Origin: Paracrocinitomix sp039939375
GTDB lineage: Bacteria; Bacteroidota; Bacteroidia; Flavobacteriales_D; Crocinitomicaceae
Reading direction: 5' to 3'
Assembly (NCBI GenBank): GCA_039939375.1
Contig: JBDVJO010000004.1
Location: forward strand, 186,001 to 250,000
Length of the DNA: 64,000 bases
This document shows positions 24,993 to 35,800 of this stretch, in pieces; position 1 is the stretch's first letter; every line of letters begins with the position of its first letter. The notes below the pieces were generated by a model, which saw only the letters and a list, made by a program, of their open reading frames with translations, did not search any database and was not told the origin of the DNA. Made by a program: the position numbers and the translations under genes.

Positions 24993-26783
24993 TTGAATAT
25001 TATTCAATTTAAAGTAAACTCCGGCTTCATTAGCAATTAAATCATTGTGATTTCCTTGCTCAACTATTTGACCATTTTCAAGAACTAAAATGTTATCGGC
25101 ATTTTTAATGGTAGATAACCTATGGGCAATTACGAAAGATGTCCTGCCCTCCATTAACTTTTCTAAGGCATCTTGAACCAATTGTTCAGACTCTGAATCT
25201 AATGCAGATGTAGCTTCATCTAGAATCAAGATTTTAGGATCTTTTAAAATTGCTCTAGCAATAGCTATTCTTTGCTTTTGACCACCTGACAATTGAATTC
25301 CTCTGTCTCCTACCAATGTGTCCATGCCTTCAGGGAAAGACGAAATAAAGTCAAATGCGTTAGCTTTTTTGGCTGCAGCTATCACATCTTCTTCGCTCGC
25401 ATTCACATTTCCGTAAAGAATATTCTCTCTTACAGTTCCACCAAACAGCATAACCTCTTGAGGTACAACAGCAATATGATCTCTCAACGATTGTTTCGTA
25501 ATGGTTGAAATACTTTTTCCATCAAACAAAATGTGTCCGGCATCAATGGTATAAAAATTCAATAAAAGCGAAGAAATAGTTGACTTTCCTGCACCAGAAC
25601 TTCCAACAAGTGCAATGGTTTGTCCTGCTCCGCACTTAAATGATACGTTTTTAAGAACTTCAACTTCTTTTCGTTGAGGATATGAAAAAGAAACCCCTTC
25701 AAAAACTACGTCTCCAGATAATTCTGAAACCACTTCACCTTCGGTTGACTCTACTTCTTCTTCTAATAAGTCCATCAAATGCTCGGTTGAACCAATTGCC
25801 TTTTGAATTTTAGCATATAAATCCGGAATTGCACCGAATGACATTCCTAAGAAAATGGTGAAAATGATGAACGAAGTAAATTCTGCTAGATTAATTTCAC
25901 CAGCTACCTGCATACCTTTGGCTTTCCATATTACGAATGAGATTCCACCAAACATACAGAAGATGATAAAAGAAACGAAAAGTCCTCTCATTACCCCTCT
26001 CTTCAAATTAATTCCCATTACCGTTTTAATATTTTCATCATAACGATTGGTTTCGTAATCTTCATTCGTAAAAGCCTTCACGTTTACTATTCCAGATAAA
26101 ACTTCAACTAAGATTGAATTTGATTTGGCAGAAGCATCTTGGGCATTTTTGGATAACTTTTTAATATATCTTCCAAAAGTAATGGCTACAATTGCCAAAA
26201 CTGGCACTACTGCTAACATCCACAAAGCCAATTGCCAAGAGATGGAGAGGATAACTACCAGAGCCACTGCTATGGTTACAAATTGCCTAAAGAACTCAGC
26301 AATAGTTGTATTCAACGTTTCTTGAATTAGTGTGATGTCAGTCGCTATTCTTGAAGAAAGTTCTCCTACTTTATTACGATTATAAAAATCTAAAGGGTAG
26401 TTCACCATTCTGGTGAAGGCATTTTTCTTAATATCTCGTAATGTTTTCTCCGTCACACGATTGAAAATGACAATTCTAAAAAAAGAGAAGATGGCCTGGA
26501 GCGCAAAAACAACCAACATGACCAAGATAATTACATTGATATTGGTCATATCTACATTTGGAATGTCAATCATTGGATCAGCACCTTTCTCAGCTCCGAG
26601 TAATTGCCCCATTAAAGCCGGAAACATCATGGAGATAAGACTAGACCCCAGCAAAAAGAACCATCCAATAATGTAGATTCCTCTATAAGGACGCATGTAT
26701 GCGAAAATCCTTTTTGCCTTCTTGTAAGCATCTTTAGAAAGCTCTACTTTTTCTTTTTTTTCTCTTTTACCGAACATTGCCAT
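24984..26783 (-). CDS. ABC transporter, fused permease and ATPase (exporter)
   Basis: 599 residues in MsbA-like order: a six-helix type I exporter membrane domain (about 38-325), then an ATPase domain with Walker A GSSGAGKST (394-402), signature LSGGQKQR (498-505), Walker B ILILDEAT (518-525) and switch His554. It probably works as a homodimer exporting lipid or drug substrates; a lipid flippase-like role is a guess. All catalytic residues are intact. The gene overlaps rpoD tail to tail by nine bases. Confidence 0.93.
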   Translation of the reverse strand: MAMFGKREKKEKVELSKDAYKKAKRIFAYMRPYRGIYIIGWFFLLGSSLISMMFPALMGQLLGAEKGADPMIDIPNVDMTNINVIILVMLVVFALQAIFSFFRIVIFNRVTEKTLRDIKKNAFTRMVNYPLDFYNRNKVGELSSRIATDITLIQETLNTTIAEFFRQFVTIAVALVVILSISWQLALWMLAVVPVLAIVAITFGRYIKKLSKNAQDASAKSNSILVEVLSGIVNVKAFTNEDYETNRYDENIKTVMGINLKRGVMRGLFVSFIIFCMFGGISFVIWKAKGMQVAGEINLAEFTSFIIFTIFLGMSFGAIPDLYAKIQKAIGSTEHLMDLLEEEVESTEGEVVSELSGDVVFEGVSFSYPQRKEVEVLKNVSFKCGAGQTIALVGSSGAGKSTISSLLLNFYTIDAGHILFDGKSISTITKQSLRDHIAVVPQEVMLFGGTVRENILYGNVNASEEDVIAAAKKANAFDFISSFPEGMDTLVGDRGIQLSGGQKQRIAIARAILKDPKILILDEATSALDSESEQLVQDALEKLMEGRTSFVIAHRLSTIKNADNILVLENGQIVEQGNHNDLIANEAGVYFKLNNIQLT

Positions 26784-26859
26784 TAGTGGGCAAATGTACC
26801 CACTGTTGGCTGAAGATTGTCACAATAATTTCATATTTTTGAAAAAACATTTATAAATC

Positions 26860-26889
26860 TTTGTATAAAGTTTAATTATTGTATCTTTG
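26860..26889 (+). promoter_or_regulatory. Promoter of rpmH (-33 TTTG, -7 TATCTTTG)
   Basis: TTTG at 26860-26863 and TATCTTTG at 26882-26889, 18 bases apart, match both Bacteroidota promoter elements, giving a leader of about 50 bases before rpmH. Confidence 0.75.
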
Positions 26890-26941
26890 CACTCCCTTTA
26901 GGGCAAACGAGAAAGATAGAATACTATAAATAATATTAGAA

Positions 26942-27109
26942 ATGAGTAAGCAGAAGAGAACGTTTCAACCATCATTAAGAAAAAGAAGAAACAAGCACGG
27001 TTTTAGATCTAGAATGGAGACTAAGAACGGAAGAGCGGTATTAGCAAGAAGAAGAAAAAAAGGTAGAAAGAAATTATCTGTTTCTTCTGAAAGAATGGCT
27101 AAGAGATAG
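26942..27109 (+). CDS. rpmH: 50S ribosomal protein L34
   Basis: 55 residues, strongly basic, starting MSKQKRTFQPSLRKRRN and containing RSRMETKNGRAVLARRRKKGR, the L34 signature. It is a late-assembly protein of the large ribosomal subunit. The gene is single, with its own strong promoter and a terminator 25 bases after the stop. rnpA, which often follows rpmH in bacteria, is not here. Confidence 0.97.
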   Translation: MSKQKRTFQPSLRKRRNKHGFRSRMETKNGRAVLARRRKKGRKKLSVSSERMAKR

Positions 27110-27131
27110 TCTTAACTCAGGAATAAATTTG

Positions 27132-27163
27132 AAACGCTTCAGCTTTGCTGGAGCGTTTTTTTT
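27132..27163 (+). terminator. Terminator of rpmH
   Basis: Eleven-base stem AACGCTTCAGC/GCTGGAGCGTT (one G-T pair) with a three-base loop and a T-tract after it. Confidence 0.88.
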
Positions 27164-27381
27164 GTGTCTAATAGACTCGTTTAGATAGAATAGCGTGAAA
27201 AAGAATAATTCTAAGCACACTTATTTTATTGATTCAAAATATTAAATCTTGCTACTTTTAAATAAAGTAATACTTTCTAAACTCTGAGACTTAAACATAC
27301 CACTATAACAACTAAATGTTGAATGTATGTTCAGTTAAAAGACATAATAGATTCTCCGACCTAACAGTATATGTTTGGCAT
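27164..27381. other. Intergenic region without a recognisable gene
   Basis: AT-rich stretch between the rpmH terminator and the terminator of the convergent 613-residue protein gene. No open frame, promoter consensus or repeat was found. Confidence 0.5.
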
Positions 27382-27414
27382 AAAAAAAGCCCCTGATTAA
27401 TATCAGAGGCTTTT
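27382..27414 (-). terminator. Terminator of the minus-strand repeat-protein gene
   Basis: Stem AAAAGCC-CTGAT/ATCAG-GGCTTTT with one C-A mismatch, read on the minus strand into seven T, 21 bases beyond the stop codon at 27435. Confidence 0.82.
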
Positions 27415-27434
27415 CACTTAAAAGTATATTCAGA

Positions 27435-29276
27435 TTAAAATGCTCTCATTGGTCGCACTCTAATATTTGTAGTTGATTGTGACTTTGCTTCAATGAAGTT
27501 AGGGTTGTTATTTACAGTATATGCAGATAATCCGTTTCCGGCACTGTTCGTTTCAGTAGAACTCCAGTAAAGAACTCCTAAAGCCAATCTTGAACCACCC
27601 ATGATATAATTACTGTTTGCAATTAATTGCAGCTCATAAACAGCCGGTAAATACCAATCAGTAAATCCTCCTCCAGTATAAGCATCACATAAATCAGCCG
27701 GAGGATAAGTTCCTGCCGCCGCAACTAATAAAGCAGTATTTGCCGCACCATCAGTTGAATCTGTAGCAACTAAAGGAGCTGTATTTGGAGATTCAAACAA
27801 TTCAGATGTTGTACCTAAATCTACTGTTCCTGCAATTAAACCATGTTCTCCAGTAGTATCTACATACACAATGATTCCTCCTTGATAATGCATTCCTACA
27901 TGGAACTGTGCCCCTCCTAAAGTTGATAAATCTACCGTAGTTGTTCCACCTGCATCCGTAATCTCTAAATCTGTTCCGTTCAATGTAGCACCAGTAATTA
28001 ACTCGTTAGTAGCTGACGGATCGACTCCCCCGCCTAAAGAAGATAAATCTACTGTATGTAAAGTACCAGCTTCAGTAATCTCTAAATCTGTTCCGTTCAA
28101 TACTGCAGTCGTAATCAACTCATTTGTAGTAGAAGGATCTCCTCCTCCACCTAAAGTAGAAAGATCAACAACAGTTAAGTTTCCTGATTCCGTAATTTCT
28201 AAATCTGTTCCGTTTAACACAGCATTTGTCAAAGACTCATTTGTAGCATCTGCATCAGCATCATCAATATTTACTGATCCACCTCCATTTGATAAGGTAT
28301 AAACTGACCCCGCTTGAGAAAACGTTTGAATCTCATTTGAAGCATCAGCATCCGCGTCATCAATATTAATGTTTCCACCACCATTTGACAAGGTATAAAC
28401 TGAACCAGCTTGTGAAATAGTTTGTAACTCATTAGTTGAATTGGCATCACCGTCATCTACGTTTACAGAACCTCCACCGTTTGATAAGGTATAAATATTA
28501 CCAGCTTGCGAAAAAGTTTGGATCTCATTTGTTGAGTTAGCATCAGCATCATCAATATTTATTGAACCTCCACCATCAGACAAAGTCACGGTAGAACCAG
28601 CTTGTGTAATTGTTTGGAACTCATTTGAAGGATCATTATCCGCATCATCTACATCATCAGTAAATGCACCACCACCATCAGAAAGTGTAACAACCTGACC
28701 TACTTTCGAAAGTGTTTGAAACTCATTAGAAGGGTCCATATCTGGATCTTGCATGAATGGTGTCATATCCACATTTAAAGTTCCTCCAGCATCTGTAATT
28801 TTTAATGAATCAGCGTCAGCGAATAAAGCTGTATTCACCTCATTCAATGAATCGGCATCATCATCATCTGCATTTTCTACATTCTTAGCGTATAAAGCGT
28901 AAGGCACAGATAATAATTGTGAAACAGATGATACTACATATGAAGTTCCGCCTGCAGGATCGATTTCTATTTTAATAAAATAATTGTCTGCTCCCCAATC
29001 TATAGTAGATAAAGCAGGACCTGTATTGGTTCCTGTTCCTATCTGAAGATTGATTAAACCGTAAGAGTTTGTTGTTGGCGTATGTGTTTCTGAAAACACT
29101 TCGGTTCCTAGAGATGAAGTTTGAAGTATACTTACTTTAACTCCAACAAATGTACTTACAACTGATGCTCCGGTAGCATCTCTTACAACTGCTTGATAGC
29201 TAAATTTTTCTGGTGCTTGACCAAAAGCAATAGCATTTAAAGCCAATAAGGCAATTATTGATAATAATTTTTTCAT
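27435..29276 (-). CDS. Exported fibre-like repeat protein with C-terminal DUF1566-like domain
   Basis: 613 residues. Signal peptide (MKKLLSIIALLALNAIAFGQ), then a conserved Bacteroidota head (KFSYQAVVRDATG...LLSVPYALYA, 24-130). Residues 177-345 hold five imperfect repeats of about 32 residues (DDADAxSxNEIQTxSQAG...TLSNGGGSVNI type) and 344-455 three of about 39 residues (LNGTDLEITExG...VDLSxLGGG type). The end (456-613) has WYLPAVYELQLI and SSTETN, typical of a DUF1566-like/Fibrobacter-type domain. Repeats look like an elongated beta-rich stalk, as in phage tail-fibre-like or surface proteins. It ends an operon with the small T9SS protein 10 bases upstream. Confidence 0.82.
   Translation of the reverse strand: MKKLLSIIALLALNAIAFGQAPEKFSYQAVVRDATGASVVSTFVGVKVSILQTSSLGTEVFSETHTPTTNSYGLINLQIGTGTNTGPALSTIDWGADNYFIKIEIDPAGGTSYVVSSVSQLLSVPYALYAKNVENADDDDADSLNEVNTALFADADSLKITDAGGTLNVDMTPFMQDPDMDPSNEFQTLSKVGQVVTLSDGGGAFTDDVDDADNDPSNEFQTITQAGSTVTLSDGGGSINIDDADANSTNEIQTFSQAGNIYTLSNGGGSVNVDDGDANSTNELQTISQAGSVYTLSNGGGNINIDDADADASNEIQTFSQAGSVYTLSNGGGSVNIDDADADATNESLTNAVLNGTDLEITESGNLTVVDLSTLGGGGDPSTTNELITTAVLNGTDLEITEAGTLHTVDLSSLGGGVDPSATNELITGATLNGTDLEITDAGGTTTVDLSTLGGAQFHVGMHYQGGIIVYVDTTGEHGLIAGTVDLGTTSELFESPNTAPLVATDSTDGAANTALLVAAAGTYPPADLCDAYTGGGFTDWYLPAVYELQLIANSNYIMGGSRLALGVLYWSSTETNSAGNGLSAYTVNNNPNFIEAKSQSTTNIRVRPMRAF
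27912..28247 (-). repeat. Coding repeats, three units of about 117 bases
   Basis: Three copies of a roughly 39-residue unit (NELITxAxLNGTDLEITxAG then VDLSxLGGG) at residues 344-455 of the fibre-like protein; they are similar at DNA level as well. Confidence 0.75.
28242..28748 (-). repeat. Coding repeats, five units of about 96 bases
   Basis: Five copies of a roughly 32-residue Asp-rich unit (DDADAxxxNExQT...SQAG, then TLSNGGG) at residues 177-345 of the fibre-like protein. Confidence 0.8.
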
Positions 29277-29285
29277 GGGGTTATT

Positions 29286-29756
29286 TTAGAGTATTACGAT
29301 TTTCATTTTTTCTGCTAACGCACCATTTGCGTTAAACAGCAATAAGTATGTCCCTCTTTCTAAATAGGAAACATCAATTGCCGATACATTAGAATTTACA
29401 TTATAAGTTTGAACTAACTTACCTTGGATATCATAAAGTGACATTTGGGCATCTTGATCAGATCGAACATTAATAATATCATTTGTAGGATTTGGATAAA
29501 CTGAAATATTAAGTGATTGATATGTTTCTATACCTACCACATGAACATCAGATTGGTGAAACCCTTGAGTAACATGATTGTCTGGGAAAGTTAAAGTTGC
29601 CGTAACAACTTCACCTAAAGTCCATGCAATTGAATAATCTGTGCCTTCAGTATAATTACCTGCAGCGGCCAAAACATTCAATTCTTGCGCATTGCTTTTT
29701 AAAGAAAATAAGCAAAGACATGAAACTAATAAAGTAGTGCATTTATAATTCATCAT
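29286..29756 (-). CDS. Small secreted T9SS type A sorting-domain protein
   Basis: 156 residues. A signal peptide (ending SNAQ) is followed by a short conserved block (SIAWTLGEVVTATL...NHVTQGFHQ) that Bacteroidota often place directly before a sorting domain, then a type A domain (SVYPNPTNDIINV...GTYLLLF). The protein is little more than a sorting domain with a small head. The gene is first in a two-gene unit with the fibre-like protein, so both may be assembled on the surface together. Confidence 0.85.
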   Translation of the reverse strand: MMNYKCTTLLVSCLCLFSLKSNAQELNVLAAAGNYTEGTDYSIAWTLGEVVTATLTFPDNHVTQGFHQSDVHVVGIETYQSLNISVYPNPTNDIINVRSDQDAQMSLYDIQGKLVQTYNVNSNVSAIDVSYLERGTYLLLFNANGALAEKMKIVIL

Positions 29757-29815
29757 AATCTAATACGTAAGTAGTTAGTAAAAGGTTAGAAAAAAATCAG
29801 TTTTCTAATATAGAC

Positions 29816-29850
29816 AAAAAAAAGCCGAATGTTTAATTCGGCTTTTTTTT
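29816..29850. terminator. Terminator of the giant adhesin gene
   Basis: Perfect 15-base stem AAAAAAAAGCCGAAT/ATTCGGCTTTTTTTT with a five-base loop, directly after the stop of the minus-strand gene at 29854; symmetric, so it would also stop transcription from the other side. Confidence 0.88.
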
Positions 29851-29853
29851 AGA

Positions 29854-32800
29854 TTATTTTAATACTGTTACGTGGCCTCTATGCGTTTGTTTTTTATCTG
29901 TAAGTTTTTCTCCAAATTCAATTTGCCAGATATAAACTCCGTCTTTAACAAGTCCGCCATTACCGTAGTGACCATTCCATCCGAAATCATAATTGTATGA
30001 TTCGAAAATGATTTCACCATATCTATTAAAGATCGTTAAGTGATAATCATAAGGATCCACTCCTGAAGTAAACACAGGGAAGAAGCTTTCATTATAATCA
30101 TCTCCGTCTGGTGTAAAGATATTAGGTACGTAGAATAAAATTTCTTCATGAATATCTACTGGAACACAATACTCAGCTGTACAACCTTCTGCAGACACAA
30201 TATATTGACAAACAATCACAGTTTCTTCTTCATCAATAGGGAAAGTAATTGACGGCTCTGGATCAGATGATCCGCCATAGCCTCCGAAAGTATAGTTATA
30301 AGCAACTGCATTTTCAGAGAAATCAACTACTTCAATTGATGGATCTAAAATTGAAGGGCTATTTGGATTTACATAGAACCCAGGAATAGGATCTTCATAA
30401 ATACAAACCAGGTCAGAATATGTTTGTGAAACGACACACCCTTGATCTGAAGTTGAAGTTAATGTCACATCAAAACATCCAGGATTAGGGAATACAATTC
30501 CGGTAGGAGTTGGACTTGTAGAAGTTACTCCGTTTCCGAAATCCCATAGTACAGTTGAACCTGCAGCAAATGATGGATTGTCAAAAGACATAGTATCTGG
30601 TGCACATCCATTTCCTCCTCCGATTATATCCGTAATTGGATCTGGGTGGAACCCTACTACTACTTCATCCGTCACAACATCACCGCAGTTATCTGCTAAA
30701 GTAATTGTATAAGTTGTTTCAACTAAAGGACTAACTGAGATTGCTGCAACAGTGTCACCTGCAACACCAGTATCCCAAGAATATGAATAATCTAAATACG
30801 CTTGGTAATCGATTAGCTCCCCTCCTGCACCAACAGCAAGTAAGTCAGCCGTTCCACCAGGACAAATTAATTGATCAGGACCAGCATCTACTGAAAGTGG
30901 TGGTAATGGCTCAAGATCATAAGTATCTATAACATTCAATACACATCCGTTGTCATCTGTAATTATCACACTATAACTAATAGGCTCAGTAATAGACTCA
31001 ACAAAAACTTGTGTGTTAGCTGTGTTTGCATTCACATTGTTTGACCAATCAAAGTTATACGGTTGTGTTCCTCCTGTTACAAATGTTTGAATATTTACAT
31101 CAGCACCAAAACAAACGATTCCATCTCCAGGTAAAGTTGCTACTAATGGGTCTGGCTCGTATATCGTTGTATTCGTTCCAGCTTTACATCCATCTGCATC
31201 TTCAATTACAATATCATAACTTCCGATACCCACGGTTCCTAATAGTGGATCAACATCTCCAAAAGCATTTCCAGCTTGGAAGGTAACTCCGTTATCGATT
31301 GAGTATTGGTATGGCGCTACACCTACAGTTGGAACTCCAACCGTAATTGTACCTGTCAAATCTCCATTACACAATACATCTGTTGTCGTAACACCTGGGA
31401 ATTGAACAGGTGCAGGCTCCGTCAATACAAAGTTATTTGAAACTTGACATCCATTATCATCAGTTACTGTTAGTGAATAGTTACCATCACAAATACCTAC
31501 TGCATTCGCATCAGCATTTCCAGCTAAGTTATTAGACCAGTTATATGTGAATCCTGGCGTTCCACCAATCATTGTAGTCGTAACTGTTCCATCACAATCA
31601 CCAAAACAAGTTGGATCAACTACATCAAACACATCAAAAGCAAGTACATCTGGTTCGTTCACAATTTCAACTCCGGTTGCTTGACAACCGTTTGCATCTT
31701 GAACTACTACATCATAATTTGCAGCCGCAATAAAGCTGAACAATCCACCACCTTGGAAGTTTCCTCCGTTATCAATACTGAATTGGTAAGGTGTTGTTCC
31801 GCCACTTCCTGATAAATCCAATACACCGGTGAAATCACCGTTACATAATAAATCTGTGATTACTGCGGCATAAGCCAATACTGGCGGCTCAGTTAAGGTT
31901 ACTTGTTGCGTTGCAACACACCCATTAGCGTCTTCTACATATACATCATAAACTCCATCAGTTAAACCAGTGAAAGTTGTTGCTGCATTGAACGGACCAG
32001 CAGGGTTCAAGCTATATCCATGAGCTCCTACTCCACCACTTGAAGTTACTGTGAATTCTCCATTCGCATCTCCGAAACAAAGCGGGTCAGTTGTTACTAC
32101 ATTATCAATTACTGGCAAGTTATCGGCTACTAATGTTACGATAGAATCAATTTGACATCCATTACCATCTTCAAGTACTAAAGAGTAGTTACCTGCTGCT
32201 AACGGGTCAAAAACATTTCCTGCTTGGAAATTGACACCTGCATCATCACTATAACTGTAGTTCAAGGTTCCACCTGCGGCAGTAATATCTATTGTCGCAT
32301 TATCGTTTCCACACGTGGCAGGAGTTGTAGCGATTGTCATTGTTAATTGCGTTGGCTCTCCAATACATTCGTTAGAAACTAAGGTACATCCATTAGCATC
32401 TTCAATTTCAACATCATAACATCCAGCAATTAATCCGCCTAATACATTTCCTGACTGTTGGAACACACCATTATTACTACTATATAAGTAAGGAGGTGTT
32501 CCGCCACCAGCAGTTACGTCAATTTCTCCATCTGCAGATCCGTTACATAAAGCATCAGACAATGCATATAGTCCAGTTAATTGTGCTGGCTCGTCAACAA
32601 TTTGATTTGTATTAAACGTACAACCGTTCACATCTGTAACTAAAATTGGATAATCAGCTGCAGCTAAAGAAGCAAAGATCCCTGAACCATTTGTTGTTGC
32701 ATTCACATCATAAGTATAAGGTCCAGTTGCTCCATCACCTACTACTTGAATAAATCCTGTATTATTTTGGAAACAAGTTAAATCAGAAAAGTTAACTGTT

Positions 32801-35800
32801 ACATCCCAAGCTGGTGGCTCTGTCAAGGTAACTGTTACAGTTCCTAAACAGTTATTTCCATCCATAGCTACTAAATCATAATCACCAGAAGGTAAACCAT
32901 TAAATACTGCAGCACCTTGGAAATTCGCACCACCATCAATACTATAAGTATATGGTCCACCGGTACCTCCTGTTGGAGCTCCGAAGTCAATGATTCCATC
33001 AGATCCTGCTGGACATGTAATGTTTGTTAATATAGGAGTATAAGTAATCGTATCCGGCTCAGGAATATTTACTTCCTCAATTCCAATACATAATCCGTTA
33101 TCTTCAATAGTAATGAAATGCTGACCAGCACATAATCCTGCAAAATCACCAGAACCTTGACCACCTGGGTCACCTGTATTAATTGTATACGTAAATGGCG
33201 CTGCACCATTCACTTGAGAAACTTGAGCAAACCCATCACATGCACTTTTACAAGTTGTAGCAATTTCAAAATCAGTAGAAGTTGTCATTACGTTATCTGA
33301 CAATGCAGAGAATACTGAATCAGCACATCCATTAGCATCTGTCACATAAAGCTCGTATAGTCCTGAGAAGAGTGATCCGAAGAAACCACTTCCTTGTGTA
33401 GTTGTACCTCCATCAATTGAATAATCATAAGGAGCTAAACCGTTCGTTGCAATAATCTCAAAAGATCCGTCATTCGCCCCACAGTTTGAAGGGTTATTTG
33501 CAATAAATAAGAAGTTAAATGCAGGTGGTTCAGTCACTGTAATTTGATCTGTAAATTGACAACCGTTCGCATCTTCCACTACTAAATCGTAATCTCCTGC
33601 AGCTATTCCTAATTGAGGATTTGCTCCAGTAAAGCTAGTTCCGCCATCTACACTAAAAGTGTAACCAGGTGTTCCACCAGATGGAGTGAAAGAAATTTCA
33701 CCATCAGAAAGTCCGTGACAAGAAGGCTCAATGAATGCTGAACCAGAAGCAACAGCAGTAGGTTCACCAACCACCTCAACTGAATTCGCTAAACAACCAT
33801 TCGCATCCTGAACAACTACATTAACGTTTCCAGCACAAAGTGCAGTTAAGATGTTACTTGCTTGATACGTGGCACCATTATCATCAGAGTATGAGTAAGG
33901 CGGTGTTGCGTTATTTGCATTAATTGTTACTGTTCCGTCACACACCCCATTACAAGTTGCATCTGTAATAACCGTGTTATATGTTAATGCAGTAGGTTGT
34001 GCAATATTAAAGTTAACGTCTCCAGTACATCCATTGGCATCTGTTACAGTTACCGTATGTGCACCAGCACTTACTTGAAAAGTATTAGATGCTTGATCAC
34101 CTGTATTATCTAAGTCAAACATATATGGTCCTTGACCACCATTCACACCAATCGTTACAGATCCATTCAAACCACCAAAACAAGTTACTGGTGCTTGAGA
34201 ATCTACAAAAGGAGCAGGTCCTGCAGCTGAAGCGACAGTAATATTCACTGTTTCAGTACATCCATTAGCATCTGTTACAGTAACTACATGATTATCTGCA
34301 GCTAAACCTATAAAGTTTGGTGAACCTTGAACAGTTCCTCCAGTTTCATAAGAATATACTGGAGTTCCACCTCCTGCAACTACAGTTAATTCACCGTTAT
34401 TGGCTCCACATGTAGCTGGTACAGTTGAAACTTCAAATAAAGTCACGTCAGTAGGCTCATTGATTGTTATATTATTCATAACAACTTGACAACCGTTCGC
34501 ATCTTGAGCAATCACATTATGATTTCCTGCACATAATCCTGTAAATGTAGAAACACCACCAAATGCTCCACCGCCAATATTATATTGATAAGGCGCAGTT
34601 CCTCCTGTTGGAGCAGCAATTGCAATTTCACCATCACACACACCATTACAAGAAACATCTGTAGGGGTTGCGTTTGTATTTAAAACTGCTGGCTCACCAA
34701 CAACTATATCTACATTAGATTGACATCCGTTGAAATCTGTAATGATCACATTATAGTTTCCTGCCGGAAGGTTATTTGCGGTTTGAGTAGTTTGATTTCC
34801 TGTTCCTGCATCCCATTGATAAGAATAAGGTGCTACACCATTTGCAGGGTTCGCCGTTGCTGAACCTGTATTATCTCCAAAACATAATGCATCAACAGAA
34901 GTTGCAGAGACCGTACAACAGGCTGGGCCTGGTGCTATGGTAAATGAAGAATCGACAACACAGGTTGTATTGTCATTTATGGTTATTGTATAGTTCCCAG
35001 GGGCCAGATTCGTAAAGTTTCCGGTACCGTTGGTACTAGGTGTTGGTCCTGTTAAAGCATATGTATAAGGACCTGTTCCACCGGCTACAGTTACACTCAT
35101 TGTTCCAGTATTATCTCCTAAACAAGGTTCAGTACCGATTACCAAAGAAGTAATATCAATTGATTCAACTGTAACTGTTACCTGATCACAAACTGAATTG
35201 GTTCCATTTGTGTAACAAACTTCAAAAGTTGTAGTTTCAGTTACGTTAGCAGTAACATCTTGAGCATCTGGCGCTCCTGGAATATGATCCCAATCATAAT
35301 AGTAAGGAGCACAAGGATTCGCATAAACATAAAAATTATCTATCCCCCAGTGGTCATAAATAGAACCAGAAGAACCATATTGGTGCAATTGGAACATAGT
35401 ATTTCCCGTTTCACATCCAGGAGGAATAGTAAAGCAATAATTTGCCCAGGAAGTAAAGGCACTTGTTCCGTTTGTACTACCACCACCTGTAGTTTGGGTA
35501 ACTTGTAAGTTCCCGCCAGGCTCGAAGTATGCAAAATCAGTCCAAGTGGCTCCGCCATTAGTTGAACACTGTAAGGCAACACCCTCACTCAATAAATCTG
35601 GTCCCTCACACGGAGATCCTTGACCTTGAATAGACATTTTGAAATCAAAACAAACTGTACCTCCACAAGATACATCTACCGGAGCAGTTGTCATTTCTCT
35701 TGGTGCAGCTGTACCATTCCCCATCCATAGATAGGTGGTACCATCAACTGGCGCTCCACACGGGTTATTAAATTGAGCCGCCGCTGAGGCTGCCCACCCA

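Noticed and set aside
28242..28748. CRISPR-like regular spacing of about 96 bases
   Set aside because: The repeats are in frame and encode similar protein units; there are no unique spacers between short identical repeats.
30741..31286. Plus-strand open frames inside the giant adhesin gene
   Set aside because: They lie antisense to a strongly supported coding sequence and show only a mirror of its composition.
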